37,977 bases of DNA, from the NCBI GenBank assembly GCA_017886645.1, contig JAGHJM010000025.1, positions 1 through 37,977 on the forward strand. Reading direction: 5' to 3'. Made by a program: the position numbers and the translations under genes. Source of the DNA: Clostridia bacterium. Its GTDB lineage: Bacteria > Bacillota > Clostridia > TANB77 > CAG-508. The notes below the pieces were generated by a model that saw only the letters and a list, made by a program, of their open reading frames with translations, was not told where the DNA came from and searched no databases. Below are positions 20,141 to 29,539 of the stretch, piece after piece (position 1 is the stretch's first letter; each line of letters opens with the position of its first letter).

Positions 20141-21511
20141 TTATTTTTCTTCCCTATGTATATCTTCTATTAGAAGTTTATCTTCTTTTACTTTCTTCGC
20201 TTCTTTAGTCTCTTTCATTAAAATTAACACCAATATAAATGATATTATATATGCAGGAATGGCTGTCTGAATTCTCATAAAAGATACAAATACTCCATAC
20301 ATAATTAACCCATAGAAAGCAAAAGATTTAATATTAATATTTTCCTCAAATTTTTCATAGAATCCTGTAATAATACAACCAAATACGAAGGAAGCTATGC
20401 AAACAAAAGGATATCCACCATCTATAAAGAAATAATATATAGGAGTTACAAATGCATTTCCTATCCCATAACCTACATCCTTAAATATTTCAGCATTTAA
20501 TATATTTGAATATGCTTCATTATATATTTGTGGTACTAAAAAATCTAATCCTACTGTGTCTAACCCTCTAAATAAATAACTATGTATTCCAAAAAAACTC
20601 GTCATTCCCCAAGTATGACTTACGCTTTTAATGCTAGGTAGCCATATACTTAATAGAGTTGGAGGCAATGCAAAATAAGTATAAGTTTGCTTTACAAAGT
20701 TTCCTATTCCTGTTCTAAACGTAGTATATGCAATAACAAATATTCCACCTATAATAACAAATATAAGCATAACCTTCTTATATTTTTTTATTAAATCCGC
20801 CGAAATTTTCTTGTTCTTACAAAATATAAAGAAAGCTAATAGAAAGCATCCTATATAATAAATAAATCCTAATCTTCCTCCTCCACCTGCAATACTAGAT
20901 GAAAATAATACTAACAATGAAATTATTAATAAAGCATATTTTTGCTTTTTATTTTTTAAATCAAAAAAACAATATGCTGTTATAGGAGGAATTATTGTTT
21001 CGGCTGGAGCTAAAATAACACTCCTAAAGATTGACTCTAAAAAACTCCTCCTGTCTAATAAAGGGTTACTAGAACCATATGGTTCTAAACTCCAATTTCG
21101 TATCTGCCACATAGGGTTACCATTAGCTAATTCTTTAATAATAATAATAATATCAATTATGTTAAATAAAATAATGCAAGAACATAAAACATAATATAGT
21201 TTGAATCTTGGTTTTATTGTACTTTCTTTTTTTATTTTTCTTTCACATATTTTTGAAGGTAATTTTACAAATTTTCTCATAAACATGTAAATAAAACTTC
21301 CTATTGCAAAAAATACTAACATTAATATTATTAAAAAGTATGCTTCATTTGATGGCTTATATATATTATAAAGATTTAATATTGATAAAAATAATATAAC
21401 TGACCATAGTGCAAAAAATATTGTCACCGGACTTATTGCCTTCTTTTTTCTAGTCATCCACCAACTCACTGCAAGAAATATTAAACTTAGTAAAAATGCT
21501 AAGTAATCCAT
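20141..21511 (-). CDS. O-antigen/oligosaccharide repeat-unit polymerase-like membrane protein (Wzy-type)
   Basis: Multi-TM protein of 456 aa inside a Wzx/GT cluster; central periplasmic loop with GLDTVGLDFLVPQIYNEAYSN. Confidence 0.75.
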   Translation of the reverse strand: MDYLAFLLSLIFLAVSWWMTRKKKAISPVTIFFALWSVILFLSILNLYNIYKPSNEAYFLIILMLVFFAIGSFIYMFMRKFVKLPSKICERKIKKESTIKPRFKLYYVLCSCIILFNIIDIIIIIKELANGNPMWQIRNWSLEPYGSSNPLLDRRSFLESIFRSVILAPAETIIPPITAYCFFDLKNKKQKYALLIISLLVLFSSSIAGGGGRLGFIYYIGCFLLAFFIFCKNKKISADLIKKYKKVMLIFVIIGGIFVIAYTTFRTGIGNFVKQTYTYFALPPTLLSIWLPSIKSVSHTWGMTSFFGIHSYLFRGLDTVGLDFLVPQIYNEAYSNILNAEIFKDVGYGIGNAFVTPIYYFFIDGGYPFVCIASFVFGCIITGFYEKFEENINIKSFAFYGLIMYGVFVSFMRIQTAIPAYIISFILVLILMKETKEAKKVKEDKLLIEDIHREEK

Positions 21512-21558
21512 TTTTTATTCCTTTCTTAATTATTATAAATTTTCAAGCATGTTTTTCA

Positions 21559-22350
21559 TTAAAGACTCTTTTCATACTTTTTTCCTATAATTTTTGCCTT
21601 AATAAAGCTCGTTCCTTTTTTTAACCAATTTACGGGTTCTATATCTATTACCTTTACTTCTTTATATTTTATATTATTGGTATTAATCCATACATCTAAT
21701 AAAAGCTCAGAAATTCTTCCTATAAATCTAGCATGAAATCTATCATATTGCGTAATATCCACTCTTTTTTCAAGCTCAAATAATATATTAAATAACCACT
21801 TACAATATTCATCTAATATCTCTTTTTTCATTATAAGCATATTAAACATATGAGCAGAGCGTCTCTTTTTTAAATTATTAAACTCTTTCTCATAATCTGG
21901 ATATTTTTCTTTTATAATTTTTCCTGTTTCATCTAAAGGTTCTACATATGTTGTATGTTTATAATGGGAATATAAATTTTCTATATAATAATTTCTCTTC
22001 TTAGGCAATACTACATCTACATCTTTTAACAATTCTTCTAATTGCTTATCATTTAGAACACTAGCAAGTCTATCTTTTATATCTTTCGAATTACATTTTT
22101 TTCCTTTAAAATATCTTCTATAATGCACTAAACCTATGTAGTCTGCATCTAGGTTTTTCCATGCCCAATGCAATCCTGTCAACTCACAAAAGTTAGGATT
22201 TTTAATCGAAATATTATCACCAGTATCATCTCTCCTATATCCATCTATGTCCTCTTTACCATTTGCTCCTACAAAAACTGGTAAATATATATTATTATCT
22301 GGCATATCATATTCTTTATGTGCTGCGACAATAATTTTTATATCCTTCAA
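21559..22350 (-). CDS. DUF4422 family (putative glycosyltransferase)
   Basis: IIVAAHKEYDMPDNNIYLPVFVGANGKED...NFCELTGLHWAWKNLDADYIGLVHYRRYF; TTG start after GGAAGGAG. Confidence 0.9.
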   Translation of the reverse strand: MKDIKIIVAAHKEYDMPDNNIYLPVFVGANGKEDIDGYRRDDTGDNISIKNPNFCELTGLHWAWKNLDADYIGLVHYRRYFKGKKCNSKDIKDRLASVLNDKQLEELLKDVDVVLPKKRNYYIENLYSHYKHTTYVEPLDETGKIIKEKYPDYEKEFNNLKKRRSAHMFNMLIMKKEILDEYCKWLFNILFELEKRVDITQYDRFHARFIGRISELLLDVWINTNNIKYKEVKVIDIEPVNWLKKGTSFIKAKIIGKKYEKSL

Positions 22351-23058
22351 CTAAATTGCTCCTTCCTTCCTAAATACAGCTGCTATTGTTTTTACTAATA
22401 TTATAAAATCATTTACTAATGATTTTTTTATTGCATATTTATAATCTAATTCTAATCTATCTTCAAAACCTATATTACTTCTTCCAGACACCTGCCATGG
22501 TCCTGTTAAGCCTGGCTTCTCCTTAATTATATAATAATAGTAATCATTCATATCTTTAATTTCTCTTATTAAATAAGGTCTTGGTCCAACTAGACTCATA
22601 TCACCCTTTAAAACATTAATAAATTGTGGAAATTCATCTAAACTTGTTTTCCTTAAAAATTTCCCCACTTTTGTTATTCTAGGATCATTATGTATCTTTT
22701 TATTTTTTATATATTCTTTTCCTATTTCAGTTTCTTCTTTTATATGTCTATTTAATATTTCTTCAGCATTTACCACCATTGTCCTAAATTTATACATTTT
22801 AAACACTTTTCCATCTTTTCCGATTCTTTCTTGTACGAAAAATATTGGTCCTTTATTTTTAGTAACTAAATTTAATATACATACAATAATAGTAATTGGT
22901 ATTAATAATATAATTCCAACTACAGCAACAATTATATCTACTGTTCTTTTAACAAATCTATATAGTTTTTTCTTAGTAGCATCATTTTCTCTTATCTTAC
23001 TATATTCTTCTAACTTGCCATAGTTTTCCTTTACTCTTTCGTATGTGTTACCATCCAT
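22351..23058 (-). CDS. Undecaprenyl-phosphate sugar phosphotransferase (initiating transferase, bacterial sugar transferase)
   Basis: KRTVDIIVAVVGIILLIPI...GPIFFVQERIGKDGKVFKMYKFRTM...KTSLDEFPQFINVLKGDMSLVGPRPY...KPGLTGPWQVSGRS. Confidence 0.96.
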   Translation of the reverse strand: MDGNTYERVKENYGKLEEYSKIRENDATKKKLYRFVKRTVDIIVAVVGIILLIPITIIVCILNLVTKNKGPIFFVQERIGKDGKVFKMYKFRTMVVNAEEILNRHIKEETEIGKEYIKNKKIHNDPRITKVGKFLRKTSLDEFPQFINVLKGDMSLVGPRPYLIREIKDMNDYYYYIIKEKPGLTGPWQVSGRSNIGFEDRLELDYKYAIKKSLVNDFIILVKTIAAVFRKEGAI

Positions 23059-23096
23059 TTTTATTTTCCTCCACTTTTATTCATGGTTACTTATTT

Positions 23097-23125
23097 ATAA
23101 TATAACATTTTATACATAATTTCAA
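23097..23125 (-). promoter_or_regulatory. Sigma-A type promoter for the 15670..23058 polysaccharide operon
   Basis: Minus strand TTGAAA (23125-23120), 17-nt spacer, TATTAT (23102-23097). Confidence 0.6.
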
Positions 23126-23260
23126 CCTTTTTCAGGCATTTTTTTCAGCAGTTAGAAATTAGGAACAGATAATAATTAATATTAATTATTAATATCTATA
23201 GAGCAACTAATTATTATAGATAATGTTTAAACAAAATATAATTAAAAACATATGATAAAA

Positions 23261-23367
23261 GCAATAAAAGTAGTGTTTTTCCGTTCGACTACGGACGCAA
23301 GGCTACTTACAATTTGTATGCACAAATTGTAAGACCTTATCTCACTATAAAACACTACTTTTATTGC
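23261..23367. repeat. 107-bp nested inverted repeat / structured element (probable elaborate terminator or structured RNA)
   Basis: Outer 19-bp perfect arms GCAATAAAAGTAGTGTTTT (23261-23279) / AAAACACTACTTTTATTGC (23349-23367); inner 12-bp hairpin CTTACAATTTGT-ATGC-ACAAATTGTAAG (23306-23333) and CCGT-TCGACT-ACGG (23281-23294). Confidence 0.85.
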
Positions 23368-23370
23368 CTT

Positions 23371-24819
23371 TTAAGCCTTTTTTAATTTTAAAGCTTTTAA
23401 TATTTTATCTAATCTTTCCCATAAAAACTCATCTTTCATTATTAATAAGCTTCCTATATAAATTATGCCACCGATACATATTTGTAGCATTGTAGTAATC
23501 ATTGTAGGTTTCATAAATATTCCCATGCCATATACAACAGCAAACATTAGAATTCCACTAGCAATATATTTCAAGTATGATTTTTTAAATATATGTATAT
23601 TTATTTGTTTTTTTACATAGTAATACTGAACAATTGCAATTGTTACCTCTGCTATAACAGATGCTATAATTGCTCCTATTGCACCACATATTGGTATTAA
23701 AATAAAATTTAATACTATATTTAATATTGCACCAGTAACAACTGATTTAGTAAATATAACTTGGTTTCTACTTGGTATTAAATACTGTACACCTGCAACA
23801 TCTGTAAAACCTTTAGCTATAATTAGCAATGCTCCTGTCATTAAAATATATACAGATAATGAGAACTCATCTCCTAAAAACCATGGTACTAACGTTTTTG
23901 CAACTGACATTACTCCTAAAGTTAAAGGAATTCCTAAGAAAAATACAAAATTAATTGATTTTGACAAATATTCTTCTACTTTTTTATTATCTTTAGATGC
24001 TAAAACACTTGCTATTCTTGGAGTCATTACAGTTCCGAGTGATGTTATTAAAGTATATGATAGTTTTATAATTTTTTGTGATTGTTCATAATTTCCGACC
24101 TGTGACATATCATTTGTTAAATAACCTAGCATTGTTCTATCTAGTAATGTGTATACATCAATTGCAATTTGTGGAATAAATAATCCTATTGTAGGTTTTA
24201 AGTGTGAAAATATTTGTAGTTTTTCACCATTTAACTTTTGTACAAATTTAGGTAAATATAACCACAATGACATATTACCTAACAACGTTGATAATACGAA
24301 TATAACAAAATATATCCATAAGTCATCTTGTGTTTTAACAAATACAAAAATACTTATAACACTTAAAATTTTAACAAGTAAATTTCTTGTTACTGTTTTC
24401 TTAAATTCTTCTAATCCTTGGAAAAACCAGCTAATATCTAAGACATTAGCTAATAACTGAATTATTAATATCTTATAATATAATTGATATTCTCCATGTG
24501 ATGCATATGTAAAGTAAAATACAATAATAGAAATTGTCATAGTTATGCATCTAAAAAAGAATATCTCCCAAAATAACTTACTTCTTTTTTTCACATCATC
24601 TTGAACATATGCAATTTCCCTTTGTGCATACATTGCAACGCCCAAAGACCCAAACAAGATAAAATATGTTGCAATTGATGTTGTAAAGCTATATATTCCT
24701 ATTTTTTCAGCACCAAGAACCCCTGATATATAAGGTGTAGTTATCAGGGGTAATACTATTACTAGTATTTGATATATTAAATTATATATGTAATTTTTTG
24801 TTACACTTTTTTTCTTCAT
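23371..24819 (-). CDS. Oligosaccharide flippase (Wzx-type), second copy
   Basis: NLIYQILVIVLPLITTPYISGVLGAEKIGIYSFTTSIATYFILFGSLGVAMYAQREIAY; multi-TM. Confidence 0.93.
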   Translation of the reverse strand: MKKKSVTKNYIYNLIYQILVIVLPLITTPYISGVLGAEKIGIYSFTTSIATYFILFGSLGVAMYAQREIAYVQDDVKKRSKLFWEIFFFRCITMTISIIVFYFTYASHGEYQLYYKILIIQLLANVLDISWFFQGLEEFKKTVTRNLLVKILSVISIFVFVKTQDDLWIYFVIFVLSTLLGNMSLWLYLPKFVQKLNGEKLQIFSHLKPTIGLFIPQIAIDVYTLLDRTMLGYLTNDMSQVGNYEQSQKIIKLSYTLITSLGTVMTPRIASVLASKDNKKVEEYLSKSINFVFFLGIPLTLGVMSVAKTLVPWFLGDEFSLSVYILMTGALLIIAKGFTDVAGVQYLIPSRNQVIFTKSVVTGAILNIVLNFILIPICGAIGAIIASVIAEVTIAIVQYYYVKKQINIHIFKKSYLKYIASGILMFAVVYGMGIFMKPTMITTMLQICIGGIIYIGSLLIMKDEFLWERLDKILKALKLKKA

Positions 24820-24821
24820 TT

Positions 24822-26117
24822 CTATCTTCCTATTGAATAATATTCAACATCCATTTCCTTCATATCTTCTAAATTATATATATTTCTTCCATCATATACC
24901 AAAGGCATTTTCATTAATTTTTTATATTCTTCTGGTTTAACTTCTTTTATTTGTTGCCATTCTGTAAATATAAAACATACATCGGCATTTTTTAAAGCAT
25001 CTTGTGGAGTCTTTGTATATTCAATTTCTTTTGGATATATTTTTTTATAATTTTCTACTCCTATTGGATCATATGCTTTTATATTTGCACCTTCTTCTAA
25101 TAAAATTGGCACATTTGTTAAGGAAGGAGCTGCCCTTAAATCATCAGTACCTGGCTTAAATGTTAATCCTAAAATAGCTACATTCAACCCTCTAAAGCTT
25201 TTTATTTTTCTTCTGGCCTTTCTTAATAATACTAATTGTTGTTCTCTATTTACTTCTATTGCTGCTTTTACTGTTTTTAGTTCATATCCTCCTTTTTGTG
25301 CTAAATATTGAAGAGCTTTAGTGTCTTTTGGGAAACAACTTCCGCCATATCCGCATCCAGCTTTTAGAAATTTATCTCCTATTCTACTGTCATAGCTCAT
25401 TCCTTTTGTAACATCTTCTATGTTTGCATCAACTTCTTCACAAAGGTTTGCAATATCATTTACATAGCTTATTTTTAATGCTAAAAAGTCATTAGATGCA
25501 TATTTTACCATTTCCGCACTTCTTCTATTCATTGTCAATTTTGGAACATCAAAATTTTCATATAATCTTAGCATCTTTGCTTCAGTTTGTTTATTTTCTG
25601 TACCTATTACTATTCTTGATGCATGTATTGTATCTCTTACAGCTGTTCCTTGTGCCAAGAACTCTGGATTGCTTGCAACACTTACTTTTACATCATTTTT
25701 TAAGTTTTCTCTAATATATTTTTCTATATCATCATTTGTTCCTATTGGAACTGTTGATTTTACTACTACTATACAATCTTTTTCTATTGTTTCTGCAATC
25801 TGATCTGCCACCTCATATACATAGTCTAAATTAGCTGATCCATCTGCTCTTTCTGGAGTCCCTACTCCTATAAATATGAAATCTGCATCCTTATATGCTT
25901 CTTTATAATCTGTAGTAAAATCAAGTCTTCCTTCTTTATAGTTTCTTTGCATCATAGGCTCTAAATCTTGTTCATAAATAGGAGAAATTCCTCTTTTCAT
26001 TTTTTTTACTTTTTCTTTATCTATATCTACACATATAACATTTTGTCCTTTCTCTGCAAAGCAAACTCCAGCAACTAGTCCTACATAACCTGTTCCAGCA
26101 ACTGCTACCTTATACAT
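24822..26117 (-). CDS. UDP-glucose/GDP-mannose dehydrogenase family (UDP-glucose 6-dehydrogenase)
   Basis: VAVAGTGYVGLVAGVCFAEKGQNVICVDID...STVPIGTND...GCGYGGSCFPKDTKAL...GLTFKPGTDDLRAAPS. Confidence 0.96.
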   Translation of the reverse strand: MYKVAVAGTGYVGLVAGVCFAEKGQNVICVDIDKEKVKKMKRGISPIYEQDLEPMMQRNYKEGRLDFTTDYKEAYKDADFIFIGVGTPERADGSANLDYVYEVADQIAETIEKDCIVVVKSTVPIGTNDDIEKYIRENLKNDVKVSVASNPEFLAQGTAVRDTIHASRIVIGTENKQTEAKMLRLYENFDVPKLTMNRRSAEMVKYASNDFLALKISYVNDIANLCEEVDANIEDVTKGMSYDSRIGDKFLKAGCGYGGSCFPKDTKALQYLAQKGGYELKTVKAAIEVNREQQLVLLRKARRKIKSFRGLNVAILGLTFKPGTDDLRAAPSLTNVPILLEEGANIKAYDPIGVENYKKIYPKEIEYTKTPQDALKNADVCFIFTEWQQIKEVKPEEYKKLMKMPLVYDGRNIYNLEDMKEMDVEYYSIGR

Positions 26118-26207
26118 AAAATCAGCTCCTTTATATTTATTTTATATTTCTTAATATATCTATAATTATATTAATAGGTTAAAATTTCATTGAATAAGCT
26201 ATAAATC

Positions 26208-26981
26208 TTAATGATATAAAATCTTAGTTAATATTTTGCTTCTTAAATTTCTTATATTATCAACCCATGGTTTTCTTTCTACGTTATTTGCGTACAATGT
26301 TTTAATTCTTAATTCTTTATGTCTTTCAATCCATACATTAAACATTCTTTCTGAAAGAAAACCATATATTCTTTTATTGTATTTAGAATAGTTTTCTATA
26401 TTTACATTTTTCTCTAGTTCAAATAATATTGGAAATATCCACTTTGCATATTCATCAAATAATGGTTTTGACATAATAAACATATTATAATTATAAAAAT
26501 ATCTTCTATTTGAAACTTTGTCAAAAGCTTCTATATATTCTGGTGTATTCTTTTCTATTATATTCCTTAATTTATTATAATCTTCTATGTTATGGTCAAT
26601 ACCATATTGTTCTTTTACTGTTTTCTTATATGTATAATATGGTTTTGGAAGAATTACATCGTATTTTCCTAAATATTTTAATATTTCTTCTCTTGATATT
26701 GCTTTATCCATTTTTTTAGAAAACATACTTTTAGAAAAATATCTTCTATAATGAACTAATCCAATAATATCTGCTTTTGAATTTTTCCACATCCAATATA
26801 ATGCTGTTAATTCACAATAATTAGGATTCTTGCAGGAGATATTATCTCCTGTATTATCTTTTATAAATCCTAAATCTTCTTTTCCTTCTGCTCCTACTTG
26901 GATTGGAATATATCCTTCTCTATTTAAAACTTCTGCTTTTTTATGAATAGCAATATATATCTTTATATTTTTATCTTTCAT
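26208..26981 (-). CDS. DUF4422 family (putative glycosyltransferase), paralog of 21559..22350
   Basis: IYIAIHKKAEVLNREGYIPIQVGAEGKED...NYCELTALYWMWKNSKADIIGLVHYRRYF; ATG 26981 preferred (SD AGAGGAAAA). Confidence 0.9.
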   Translation of the reverse strand: MKDKNIKIYIAIHKKAEVLNREGYIPIQVGAEGKEDLGFIKDNTGDNISCKNPNYCELTALYWMWKNSKADIIGLVHYRRYFSKSMFSKKMDKAISREEILKYLGKYDVILPKPYYTYKKTVKEQYGIDHNIEDYNKLRNIIEKNTPEYIEAFDKVSNRRYFYNYNMFIMSKPLFDEYAKWIFPILFELEKNVNIENYSKYNKRIYGFLSERMFNVWIERHKELRIKTLYANNVERKPWVDNIRNLRSKILTKILYH

Positions 26982-26991
26982 TTTTCCTCTC

Positions 26992-28155
26992 TTATTCACT
27001 ATATCCAGTTCTATTTATAATTTCATCACTTATTTCTTGTATTGATTCTGGAACAGTATAATCTGGATCTTCAAATTCTTCTTGATGTAACTTTTCTACA
27101 TTACTTTCTAATGTTACTGGAACTCCATACCATCTGTCTAATGTAATTCCTCTTGTTTCATATGGCCAACCTACACTTTCTGTTATATTAAAGCTAGCTA
27201 CTGATGGAACTAAAGAAAGTATATCATTTGTATTTAAATTTGTATAAACTTTAGGTAAAATACTATCGGCTAAAGCATTTATTTCACCTATGCTTTTTGT
27301 TTTTAATTTACTTAGCATTGCTTCAATTACCGTTCTCATACGTTCTGTTCTTTTGTAATCTCCACCGCTTGTGTATCTAATTCTAGAATATGCAACAGCT
27401 TGAACACCATCTACCGTTTGTGTTCCTGCAGAGCTTAAATAGTTAGCTTCCTTTCCTGTTACTCTTGCAGTTTCACCTATATAATCATTTGCATACTCTA
27501 CCTCTTCTTGTGTAAGAGTAAGTGTAATTCCCCCTAATTGGTCAACTGCTTCTGCTACAGAATCAAAATTAACTGTTACAAATTCTTTTATATTTAAATC
27601 TAAATTTGTATTTAATGTATTTATCGCAAGCTGTGGTCCACCATAAGCATAAGCATGTGTTACTTTATCTAGTCCATAGCCTTCTATTTGCATATATGTA
27701 TCTCTATATACAGATATTAATTTTATTTCTTTTGTTTTGTTATTGATATTGGCAATAATAATACAATCACTTCTATTTCCTGGTCCTAGATTGTCGCTTC
27801 TACTATCTACACCAAATAAAGCAATATTTCTATATCCTTCCAAATTTTGGTTTGTCGAAATTCCAAGTTCAGATTCATCTATAGAAACTTGTTGCATTTT
27901 TCCTATTTTATCATTAATAAAGTAAAATGCTCCTCCTGCAAGTAATAATATTATTATGGCTATTACTAATAAAAATATTGCAATTCCTTTTAACACTTTA
28001 TGCTTCTTTTTCTTACTTTTCTTTTTATTAGATGTCCCTTTCACCTGTTCAATTTCTCCTACTCCACTATTTTTTATCTTTTTTTGTTTATATTCTTTGC
28101 TATTTTCTTTTCTATATGGGTTATAATTATTATCTGCTGAATGTTTACCTGCCAT
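26992..28155 (-). CDS. LytR-CpsA-Psr (LCP) family protein
   Basis: NIALFGVDSRSDNLGPGNRSDCIIIANINNKTKEIKLISVYRDTYMQI...LDRWYGVPVTL; N-terminal TM. ATG 28155 preferred. Confidence 0.95.
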   Translation of the reverse strand: MAGKHSADNNYNPYRKENSKEYKQKKIKNSGVGEIEQVKGTSNKKKSKKKKHKVLKGIAIFLLVIAIIILLLAGGAFYFINDKIGKMQQVSIDESELGISTNQNLEGYRNIALFGVDSRSDNLGPGNRSDCIIIANINNKTKEIKLISVYRDTYMQIEGYGLDKVTHAYAYGGPQLAINTLNTNLDLNIKEFVTVNFDSVAEAVDQLGGITLTLTQEEVEYANDYIGETARVTGKEANYLSSAGTQTVDGVQAVAYSRIRYTSGGDYKRTERMRTVIEAMLSKLKTKSIGEINALADSILPKVYTNLNTNDILSLVPSVASFNITESVGWPYETRGITLDRWYGVPVTLESNVEKLHQEEFEDPDYTVPESIQEISDEIINRTGYSE

Positions 28156-28194
28156 ATTTTTCATCCTTTCTTTGGTAAGTTATTTAACACTATA

Positions 28195-28223
28195 ATATTA
28201 TTATTTTTTACATAAAAAGTCAA
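28195..28223 (-). promoter_or_regulatory. Sigma-A type promoter for the LCP / DUF4422 / ugd / wzx operon
   Basis: Minus strand TTGACT (28223-28218), 17-nt spacer, TAATAT (28200-28195). Confidence 0.6.
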
Positions 28224-28266
28224 GTTTTAATTAATATGGCAAGTTTTAAATTCTGAAATTATTTAT

Positions 28267-29484
28267 TTAATTTACTTCTTTCATTTGTTTTATCATAATA
28301 TCAGCAAATACAGCATATCCTTGCGTTGGATCGCTTACTAAAACATGCGTAACAGCCCCTATAAATTTTTCATTTTGTATTATAGGTGCCCCACTCATTC
28401 CTTGAATAATTCCACCTGTTTTTTCTATTAACTCATCATCTGTAACTTTTATTAGCATACTTTTATTATCTTCGTTATTATTTGTAAATATTTTTTGTAT
28501 TTCTATTTCATAACTTTTCGTATTTCCCTTTTCTAATTCACATAGTATTTCGGCTTTCCCTGTTTCTATTTCTTCTCTTGAAGCCACATCAATTGCATTA
28601 TTATTTGATATATTAAAAATGTTTTTATTAGTTAAATTTCCATATACTCCAAATCTAGTATTTTTATACACTTTTCCGACTTCATAACCATTTTCAATTG
28701 TTCCTCTTATTTCTCCAGGTTCACCTTTCTTTCCTTTTACTATTGATAGAATATTTGTTGTAACTAATTCTCCACTTGCAATATTTATTAATTCAGATGT
28801 ATCAATGTCTGTAATTCCATGTCCTAATGCAGCATACATTTGTGATTCTGGTTCATAAAAAGTTAAAGTTCCAACACCAGCAGCCGCATCTCTTACCCAA
28901 AGTCCTAATTTATACTCATTTCCTGTTTTTACTGGTTTTATACTTGTTGTTTTTACACTATTATCTGTTTCTATATATTTTATTTTTACTTTTTCTCCAT
29001 TGCTTCTATTTACTGTATTAATAAGCTCATCAGTCGTATCTATTTGATTATTATTAATTTCTACTATTCTATCTCCTTCTTCTATTCCACTATTTTGATA
29101 TGGTTTTTTACCTTCGATTTCTGACATTCCAACCACAAGTACACCGTCTGTATATAATTTCATTCCTATTGACTTTCCAATTGGAACAGCTTTAGTTTTT
29201 GGAATTACATTTACAGTTATTTCTTTTAATTGTATTGTATTAAATAAACTTAAGTTAAAATCTGCCTTTCCAACTTCACTTACTTTTTCTTTATTTAATA
29301 AACTAGAAGCTTGTATTGTTCCGTTATTTTCTATTTGTTTTATACTTAGTCCAAATAATGTATTTAAGTTTAACTTTTCTCCTTGGATTAATATTATAGA
29401 ATCTGGCATAAATGAAATATTGCATACATAAATAAATATAATGATTAATATAAATACTATTAAAAATTTAAAAATGGTTTTCAT
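28267..29484 (-). CDS. spoIVB: SpoIVB peptidase (S55 family, PDZ-containing)
   Basis: PDZ region GIEEGDRIVEINNNQIDT, YAALGHGITDIDT, catalytic GIIQGMSGAPIIQNEKFIGAVTHVLVSDPTQGYAVF. ATG at 29484 (MKTIFKF) preferred over TTG at 29502. Confidence 0.95.
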   Translation of the reverse strand: MKTIFKFLIVFILIIIFIYVCNISFMPDSIILIQGEKLNLNTLFGLSIKQIENNGTIQASSLLNKEKVSEVGKADFNLSLFNTIQLKEITVNVIPKTKAVPIGKSIGMKLYTDGVLVVGMSEIEGKKPYQNSGIEEGDRIVEINNNQIDTTDELINTVNRSNGEKVKIKYIETDNSVKTTSIKPVKTGNEYKLGLWVRDAAAGVGTLTFYEPESQMYAALGHGITDIDTSELINIASGELVTTNILSIVKGKKGEPGEIRGTIENGYEVGKVYKNTRFGVYGNLTNKNIFNISNNNAIDVASREEIETGKAEILCELEKGNTKSYEIEIQKIFTNNNEDNKSMLIKVTDDELIEKTGGIIQGMSGAPIIQNEKFIGAVTHVLVSDPTQGYAVFADIMIKQMKEVN

Positions 29485-29524
29485 ATAATCAAATCCTCTC
29501 AATTATATGATAACCATTTTTAAA
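29467..29524 (-). promoter_or_regulatory. Long hairpin covering the spoIVB start codon with the SD in the loop
   Basis: Arms 29467-29489 and 29502-29524 match at 22 of 23 positions; 12-nt loop (29490-29501) carries the AGAGGA SD; ATG 29484-29482 lies in the 3' arm. Confidence 0.75.
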
Positions 29525-29539
29525 AATTTTATTTTTTTA

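Noticed and set aside
20141-21511. Possibility that the Wzy-like protein is a transporter
   Set aside because: Context (Wzx, GTs, initiating transferase) and overall TM/loop layout favour a polymerase, though the call stays tentative.
23261-23367. Integron attC site
   Set aside because: Nested palindrome lacks the RYYYAAC/GTTRRRY core sites and there is no integrase in the window.
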